In this document: piece after piece, positions 1-3,817 of the stretch
Layout: each line of letters starts with the position of its first letter
How positions within the stretch are numbered: position 1 is the first letter of the stretch
NCBI GenBank assembly: GCA_031272005.1
Contig: JAISUQ010000006.1
Span: 1-6,737 of the forward strand
Direction: 5' to 3'
Origin: Coriobacteriales bacterium
GTDB lineage: Bacteria; Actinomycetota; Coriobacteriia; Coriobacteriales; UBA8131
DNA length: 6,737 nt
Translations under genes and position numbers: made by a program
The notes under the pieces: model-generated
Told to the model about the DNA's origin: nothing
Seen by the model: only the letters and a program-made list of their open reading frames with translations
Database searches by the model: none

Positions 1-1
1 T

Positions 2-976
2 GCGCAGGCGGCTGATGATCTCGCGGTCGATGGCTTCGATGGCCAGGCGTTTGCCCTCGATGTGGCCGTCATGGCCCTCGGCGTCCGGAGCCTCAACGTG
101 GATGAAGACCACGTCGCAGTCGGCCAGCATCGCCAGCGCCCCCTGGCCCTGGGCGGCGTAGTCGTTGTCCGGGCCGTCGGTGACTCCGGCAAAGGCATAG
201 CGGCGGATGCCGGTGAGCTGGGCGATGCCGTTGAGCAGGTCCACTCCGGAGAGCATGCCGGCCTGCTTCTCGTAGCGGGCGGCAAAGGGCTCCATCCCAG
301 TTGGCTTCTGCCCCGGCCAGAAGGCAAAGACGTCCGTGGCCGGCAGCTGGCCGGCGGCCAGGCGCCGGGCGTTGGTGGGAGAAGTGCGCAGCACCTCCCG
401 GGCCCGGGCCTGGAAGTCGATAATCAGGGCGGATTCCGGGCCGGCAGGCGGGTGCTCAGCCACCGGCAGATCGGTGATGTTGTGGGCGGCGGTGAATTGC
501 GTCTCCATCAGAGCCGGATGCCCGTGCACCACCAGATACAATCTGAATCCCGTACCCTTATATATAGAAAAGGTATCATCGCTGAGCGCTGCGCTCAACT
601 CATCGCCCAGGTCATGACCATCCTCACTGGAGATGTTATCGGTGGAGTAGCTGTGCATCAGGCCCTCGGGTGAGACGTTGCTGAGGTTCAGGCGCATCGC
701 CACGTCATCGCCGTGCAGGTCCACACCCAGCGCGGCCAGCTCCAGGGCACCGCGGCCGATGGGATAATCCGCCGGGTTGTAGCCGACAATCGAGGTGCAG
801 GCGACGTTGGAGGAAGGCTCCATGCCCGCCGGCACATTACGGGCCAGGCCTACCTGCCCGGCAATGGCCAGGGCGTCAAGATTGGGGGTGGCAGCAGCTT
901 CAAGGGTGGTTTGCCCGCCGTACTCCGCCAATGGCTCCCCCGAAGCGCCGTCGAGGATGACGACAGCATATTTCAT
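2..976 (-). CDS. ApgM-like cofactor-independent phosphoglycerate mutase family protein, proposed homoserine kinase (partial, C-terminus cut by window edge)
   Basis: The minus frame stays open for 325 codons from the ATG at 974-976 to the window edge; this family is usually about 400 residues, so roughly 75 are missing. The start is supported by GGAG six bases upstream (983-986). The protein opens MKYAVVILDGASGEP, whose D9 fits the first metal ligand of alkaline-phosphatase-superfamily mutases. PSSNVACTSIVGYNP (54-68) matches the family's GSDVAxLSxLGYDP stretch, with S56 as likely nucleophile. IHVEAPDAEGHDG (292-304) supplies D298 and H302 as further metal ligands. Later Asp-His and His ligands lie outside the window. 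The archaeal-type members act as 2,3-bisphosphoglycerate-independent phosphoglycerate mutases. A bacterial branch near threonine genes has been proposed to be homoserine kinase (TIGRFAMs 'proposed homoserine kinase'). Threonine synthase in this same window favours the second role, by inference. Family membership is near certain; the substrate is not. Confidence 0.9.
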   Translation of the reverse strand, partial: MKYAVVILDGASGEPLAEYGGQTTLEAAATPNLDALAIAGQVGLARNVPAGMEPSSNVACTSIVGYNPADYPIGRGALELAALGVDLHGDDVAMRLNLSNVSPEGLMHSYSTDNISSEDGHDLGDELSAALSDDTFSIYKGTGFRLYLVVHGHPALMETQFTAAHNITDLPVAEHPPAGPESALIIDFQARAREVLRTSPTNARRLAAGQLPATDVFAFWPGQKPTGMEPFAARYEKQAGMLSGVDLLNGIAQLTGIRRYAFAGVTDGPDNDYAAQGQGALAMLADCDVVFIHVEAPDAEGHDGHIEGKRLAIEAIDREIISRLR

Positions 977-982
977 GTGTGA

Positions 983-1024
983 CTCCATAAGCATAGTATA
1001 CCGCTCAATACCCGTGATAACCAA
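983..1024 (-). promoter_or_regulatory. Candidate promoter and RBS of the ApgM-like gene
   Basis: Reading the minus strand, TATACT (995-1000, 5 of 6 matches to the -10 consensus) lies 18 bp after TTGGTT (1019-1024, a weak -35 that keeps only the TTG). Transcription would start near 988, giving a leader of about a dozen bases that carries GGAG (983-986) six bases before the ATG. This supports a transcription unit separate from DUF4491/hxlR, although read-through cannot be excluded because I see no convincing terminator in 977-1094. Confidence 0.5.
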
Positions 1025-1094
1025 TTCGCATTTTACCGTGTGTTCGTGTGCGTTCCCGCTCGTTATTGCCGGGCAGTGGGCTCAATGCCAGTAT

Positions 1095-1376
1095 TCAGTG
1101 CCGGGGATTGGCCGGGTACCAGCCCTTCTCCACCCGTTCCTTTTGCTCGAAGAGTTCGTGGATGCCCCAGAGGAAGGAGACGCCGAGGACCGCGATGATG
1201 ATTGAGGCAATCTGGTTGGGGACGAACAGCGAGGCGACCAGACAGGCCCCGCCGATGAGCAGGAAGGCCGGCCAGACCTTCAGGCCGATGTAATAGTAGC
1301 TCTTGATGACCACCGGGTGCATGACGCCGATGATGGCAAAGGCTGCCACGCCGATGATGATGCCGGTAAAACCCAT
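1095..1376 (-). CDS. DUF4491 family small membrane protein
   Basis: This 93-residue protein begins MGFTGIIIGVAAFAIIG and ends in the signature ELFEQKERVEKGWYPANP (74-91), which I recognise from DUF4491. Three hydrophobic stretches (about 4-22, 35-52 and 56-73) make it an integral membrane protein with a short charged C-terminal tail. A conserved-looking His-Pro sits at 20-21. The start is preceded by GGAGG about nine bases upstream. It begins 21 bp after the hxlR stop on the same strand, so the two are probably one transcript. The family has no established function that I know of. No metal-binding cluster is visible (one Cys, C45), so a role in copper handling would rest on position alone. 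Confidence 0.85.
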   Translation of the reverse strand: MGFTGIIIGVAAFAIIGVMHPVVIKSYYYIGLKVWPAFLLIGGACLVASLFVPNQIASIIIAVLGVSFLWGIHELFEQKERVEKGWYPANPRH

Positions 1377-1397
1377 GTCTGTGACCCTCCCTGTGCT

Positions 1398-1811
1398 CTA
1401 TCTGTTCGGTTTGGCTGTGCTGCTTTGCTTGGCAGATCCACGTGCTCCATCGGGTGGCGACATCGAGCAGGTGATAGCCAGCTGATTATCCGCCATGTAG
1501 CCCTCACCCCAGCGATACATCGAGTCCAGCACTGCCTTTAAGCTGAGGCCGAAGTCGGTGAGGGCGTATTCCACGTGCGGCGGCACCTCTGGGTAGACGG
1601 TGCGGGTGATCAGGCGGTCGGCCTCCAGCTCACGCAGCTGCTGGGTCAGCATCTTGGGGGTGGCCTGGGGGATGAGGGCCTTGAGCGCACCGAAGCGCAA
1701 CGGCGCGCCCACCAGATGCCAGAGAATCAGCGCTTTGTATTTGCCGCCAATCAGGCGAATGGTGGCGTCGACCGGGCAGTTGAGGTTGGTGTGGCTGCAA
1801 CAGGCGGGCAT
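1398..1811 (-). CDS. HxlR-family winged-helix transcriptional regulator
   Basis: This 137-residue protein has the HxlR layout: CPVDATIRLIGGKYKALIL (12-30), a recognition-helix region ATPKMLTQQLRELEADRLI (50-68), and the wing with VYPEVPPHVEYALTDFG (72-88). HxlR proteins are dimeric repressors or activators, and several (YodB, HypR types) sense thiol or electrophile stress through an N-terminal cysteine. Here the family cysteine C12 is joined by an extra pair, C4-C5, and C115 lies in a polar C-terminal tail (about 112-137) longer than usual for the family. The start is well supported by AAAGGAG six bases upstream. It is divergent from the copper genes and 21 bp upstream of DUF4491. Control of the copper genes and itself from the shared 234-bp region is an inference; the effector is unknown. 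Confidence 0.92.
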   Translation of the reverse strand: MPACCSHTNLNCPVDATIRLIGGKYKALILWHLVGAPLRFGALKALIPQATPKMLTQQLRELEADRLITRTVYPEVPPHVEYALTDFGLSLKAVLDSMYRWGEGYMADNQLAITCSMSPPDGARGSAKQSSTAKPNR

Positions 1812-1845
1812 GGTGGCTCCTTTGGCGTTGGCAGGATGGGCGACT

Positions 1846-1942
1846 GGGCTGTGCCGGGCTGTGCCGGGCTGTGGTGCGGAGAGGGGCTACGGGGCGGTAC
1901 TGGGCTGCGCTGGGCCGGGCTGTGCTGGGCGGTGGTGCGGCA
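1846..1942. repeat. GC-rich degenerate tandem repeat (unit GGGCTGTGCC)
   Basis: Two exact 10-bp units (1846-1855 and 1856-1865) are followed by a partial third (1866-1873). Degenerate GGGCTG/GGGCGG variants then run to about 1942, including a near copy of GGGCTGTGGTGCGG (1866-1879) at 1927-1940. It fills the hxlR-proximal part of the divergent intergenic region. It probably arose by replication slippage; I see no coding role. Confidence 0.7.
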
Positions 1943-1966
1943 GGGTCAGTGGCATCCTGGTCGCTG

Positions 1967-2033
1967 CTATTGGTATCCTATTGGGTACTAACTATCAACA
2001 AGGTGCGTACTTGGCTTTTCAATAGTATAGGAG
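1967..2033. promoter_or_regulatory. Divergent promoter/operator region with CTATTG repeats
   Basis: This AT-richer island carries CTATTGGTA (1967-1975), the near copy CTATTGGGTA (1978-1987) 11 bp on, i.e. about one helical turn, and the inverted half CAATAG (2020-2025). Two GTAC palindromes sit at 1985-1988 and 2007-2010. A plausible but imperfect plus-strand promoter is TTGGTA (1970-1975), 17 bp, TATCAA (1993-1998). On the minus strand TATACT (2024-2029) is a good -10, but its best -35 (TTTGCA) falls inside the plus gene. The repeats are candidate HxlR sites by position and symmetry only. Confidence 0.4.
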
Positions 2034-2037
2034 TTTA

Positions 2038-2085
2038 ATGGGAGAATGCAAACTGTCCAGGAGCGGTTCCGGGTTGGGGGAATGA
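2038..2085 (+). other. Possible 15-codon leader ORF overlapping the start of the HMA/SafE gene
   Basis: An ATG at 2038 sits four bases after AGGAG (2029-2033) and reads MGECKLSRSGSGLGE before TGA at 2083-2085, out of frame with the main gene at 2046. This ATG has better ribosome-binding spacing than the main start, whose distance to AGGAG is 12 bases and whose nearer GGGAG is too close. It may be a translated leader that couples into the main gene, or simply a coincidental ATG. Confidence 0.25.
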
Positions 2086-3545
2086 CCTGTGCGAACTGCG
2101 AGAAACGCATCGAGAAGAAGCTGCGCGCCACCGCCGGCGTGCTCAAGGCTCAGGCCAGTTGGCGCGATGGCACGCTGGAGGTAAGCTACGACCCGGAGCA
2201 GTTGGACCATGCCACACTGAGCCAGGTGCTGGACAAGCTGGGCTATCGGCTGTACGAGACCCGCCAGGGTAGCGGCGGCGGGCTGCTCAACCCCGACACG
2301 GAGCGTATCTTTGGGCTGCTGTTGCTGGTTGCAGTGTTGTTCTTCTTACTCCAACACTTCAATGTCTCGGTGCTGTTCACCGAGGTGCCGATCGCCAGCG
2401 AGGGCATGGGTTATCTGATGCTGCTGGTCATCGGGCTGCTGACCTCGGTGCACTGCGTGGGGATGTGCGGCGGTATCGTGCTGACCCAGAGTCTGCCGGG
2501 CGGGGCGGCGGCGGCGGCCAGGTCGGGCGGCGGGGAAGCCGAGCTTGGCGAGGTGGTTGAGACGGCCAAGCCGGGCGACGTGGCGGCAGCCAAACCGAAA
2601 GCCGCCCGCCAGTCGGCAGCGAACGATGCGCAGAAGCCCGGCACCCTCTCCCCCACACTGCGCCCGGCGCTGCTCTACAATCTTGGCCGGGTGGTCTCCT
2701 ATGCCGTCATCGGCGCCATCCTGGGCGGCATCGCCATGGGGCTGGGGCTGGCAGCCGGCAGCGGCATCTCGGCCGGCATCCGCGGCATCATCCAACTCAT
2801 TGCCGGGCTGTTCATGCTGGTCATGGGCCTGAACATGCTGGGTATCTTCCCCTGGCTGAAGCGCTTCAACATCCGTTTGCCCGAAGGTCTGACCCGGCGT
2901 ATCGATGCGCTGGGCGGGCGCAGCAACAGCCCGCTGATAATCGGCCTGCTCAACGGCCTGATGCCCTGCGGACCGCTGCAGGCCATGCAGCTGTTCGCCT
3001 TCTCCACCGGCAACCCCTTGGTGGGCGGACTGTCGATGCTGTTCTTTGCCCTGGGTACGGTACCACTGATGTTTGGCTTGGGAGCATTGAGCTCGCTGCT
3101 CTCCGGCAAATTCACCCGGATGGCGACAACCGTTGGCGCTGTGCTGGTCTGCGTGCTGGGGCTGATGATGTTCTCCTACGGACTGAACCTGACCGGTTGG
3201 GGTGGCTGGCAAGGCAGCGCCAGTGCCAGCGCCAGCAGCAGCGAGCAGCCAGCCGAGGTGGTCATCGAGGACGGCTACCAGATCGTCAACAGCACCCTGA
3301 GCCGCCGAGGCTATCCCAGCATCACGGTTGAGGCCGGCATCCCGGTACGCTGGAACATCCAGGCCGATGCCAGCAGCATCAACGGCTGTAACGGCACCAT
3401 GGTCATCCCGGAATATGGCATCGAACACAGCTTCACACCTGGCGATAACATCATCGAATTCACTCCGGAGAAGCCCGGCCGCTACCGCTACACCTGCTGG
3501 ATGGGCATGATCAGCGGCACGATTACCGTGCAGGAGGCACAATGA
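2046..3545 (+). CDS. HMA domain – TauE/SafE (DsbD_2-like) membrane domain – cupredoxin fusion, copper handling protein
   Basis: This 499-residue protein has three parts. A CopZ-like HMA domain (about 5-72) carries the Cu+-binding GGMTCANC, with C15 and C18. The TauE/SafE or DsbD_2-type membrane domain (about 86-382) has roughly seven helices. Its signature HCVGMCGG (136-143) and the later NGLMPCGPLQAMQ (303-315) place Cys and Met residues in helices. A C-terminal cupredoxin-like domain (about 410-495) has INGCNG (445-450), PEYGI and YTCWMGM (482-488), giving C448, C484 and nearby Met as likely copper ligands. An Ala/Gly/Lys-rich linker of about 50 residues (150-203) separates the first two membrane blocks, and a Ser/Ala linker (391-400) precedes the cupredoxin. 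The layout suggests copper passing between cytosolic HMA, membrane and outer-face cupredoxin. 'Sulfite exporter' annotation of such proteins is likely misleading. It sits upstream of copA. Confidence 0.9.
   Translation: MQTVQERFRVGGMTCANCEKRIEKKLRATAGVLKAQASWRDGTLEVSYDPEQLDHATLSQVLDKLGYRLYETRQGSGGGLLNPDTERIFGLLLLVAVLFFLLQHFNVSVLFTEVPIASEGMGYLMLLVIGLLTSVHCVGMCGGIVLTQSLPGGAAAAARSGGGEAELGEVVETAKPGDVAAAKPKAARQSAANDAQKPGTLSPTLRPALLYNLGRVVSYAVIGAILGGIAMGLGLAAGSGISAGIRGIIQLIAGLFMLVMGLNMLGIFPWLKRFNIRLPEGLTRRIDALGGRSNSPLIIGLLNGLMPCGPLQAMQLFAFSTGNPLVGGLSMLFFALGTVPLMFGLGALSSLLSGKFTRMATTVGAVLVCVLGLMMFSYGLNLTGWGGWQGSASASASSSEQPAEVVIEDGYQIVNSTLSRRGYPSITVEAGIPVRWNIQADASSINGCNGTMVIPEYGIEHSFTPGDNIIEFTPEKPGRYRYTCWMGMISGTITVQEAQ
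3532..3545 (+). promoter_or_regulatory. Strong Shine-Dalgarno and ATGA stop/start overlap, probably the ancestral copA start site
   Basis: AGGAGG (3532-3537) lies inside the last codons of the fusion gene, four bases before an ATG (3542-3544) that overlaps the gene's TGA stop (3543-3545) as ATGA. This is the classic signal for a translationally coupled downstream gene. The frame it opens today runs into the inverted-repeat element rather than directly into copA, which starts at 3814. Confidence 0.6.
3536..3545 (+). repeat. Left copy of 10-bp direct repeat GGCACAATGA (candidate target-site duplication)
   Basis: GGCACAATGA here recurs exactly at 3808-3817, and the match ends at both edges of the 10 bp. 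The copies bracket the inverted-repeat element. Each copy contains an ATGA start/stop overlap, which is how an insertion into a single ancestral overlap would look. Confidence 0.55.
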
Positions 3546-3817
3546 TAGTCTTCAGAACAAACGGCCTGCAACAGGCCAGGGGTGTGGGAGAAATTGCTGA
3601 GCATGAGCGCCTCAAAGCGGCGTTCGGGAGCGAGGACTGTTTGAGCCGCATAGCGGCGAGTTCCGCAGCTGAACGTCGCTTTGAGGCGCTCGGGATGCTC
3701 AGTTTTCTCACACACCCCTGGCCTGTTGCAGGCCGTTTGTTCTGGCGGTTGGATGGGGAAGAATCGGGTCTGCTCAGCGGCGGGCTCCGCAGAGGATACA
3801 GGGGCGTGGCACAATGA
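3542..3817 (+). CDS. Hypothetical 91-residue frame through the inverted-repeat element, ATGA-coupled at both ends
   Basis: The frame starts at the ATG overlapping the upstream gene's stop, preceded by AGGAGG at ideal spacing, and ends with TGA (3815-3817) overlapping the copA ATG at 3814. It reads MIVFRTNGLQQARGVG at the start and RRGYRGVAQ at the end. It has no recognisable domain, signal peptide or membrane helix, and most of it comes from the inverted repeat, so it is unlikely to be a selected protein. The start signal is nevertheless good, and translation along it would carry ribosomes to copA and keep the hairpin from folding on the mRNA. I regard it as possibly translated, with no inferred protein function. 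Confidence 0.35.
   Translation: MIVFRTNGLQQARGVGEIAEHERLKAAFGSEDCLSRIAASSAAERRFEALGMLSFLTHPWPVAGRLFWRLDGEESGLLSGGLRRGYRGVAQ
3546..3807. mobile_element. Candidate non-autonomous (MITE-like) insertion between the fusion gene and copA
   Basis: The 262 bp lie exactly between two GGCACAATGA direct repeats, hold a long inverted repeat (3553-3744) and encode no transposase. This fits a miniature element with a 10-bp target-site duplication. Against a simple model, the inverted repeat does not reach the direct repeats: 7 bp remain on the left and 63 bp on the right. The true ends are therefore uncertain, and the direct repeat could be a coincidence of two coupled start sites. I cannot assign it to a known insertion-sequence family. 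Confidence 0.5.
3553..3744. repeat. Long near-perfect inverted repeat (arms 3553-3625 and 3671-3744)
   Basis: The arms of about 73 nt pair almost completely. The outer 34 nt (3553-3586 with 3711-3744) match perfectly; the rest has a few substitutions and two 2-nt length differences. Each arm contains its own hairpin, GGCCTG-CAA-CAGGCC at 3563-3577 and its complement at 3720-3734. The 45-nt centre (3626-3670) holds a further stem, GCCGC-ATA-GCGGC (3645-3657), within TTTGAGCCGCATAGCGGCGAG. If left untranslated, the RNA would fold into a very stable branched rod. There is no following T-run, so it is not a typical intrinsic terminator. Confidence 0.92.
3808..3817 (+). repeat. Right copy of 10-bp direct repeat GGCACAATGA
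   Basis: This is an exact match to 3536-3545. It contains the present copA ATG (3814-3816) and the TGA (3815-3817) that closes the 91-codon frame. Unlike the left copy it lacks AGGAGG; the nearest purine-rich stretch is GGGG at 3801-3804, nine bases before the ATG. Confidence 0.55.

Noticed and set aside
62..673. 203-codon plus-strand frame opposite the ApgM-like gene
   Set aside because: The minus frame carries conserved active-site motifs throughout; the plus frame has none.
1078..1110. Possible hairpin terminator after DUF4491
   Set aside because: Only a short, bulged TGGGC/GCCA pairing is found, with no T-tract.
1846..1942. Repeat block as a CRISPR array
   Set aside because: The units are 10 bp, contiguous and lack spacers.
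2346..3542. 398-codon open frame on the minus strand opposite the fusion gene
   Set aside because: It mirrors a gene with clear domains; the Gln/His/Ala-rich product has no fold signature and is a high-GC antisense artefact.
3553..3744. Inverted repeat read as an intrinsic terminator
   Set aside because: It is far longer than a terminator, has no T-run on either side, and the ATGA-coupled frame runs through it.
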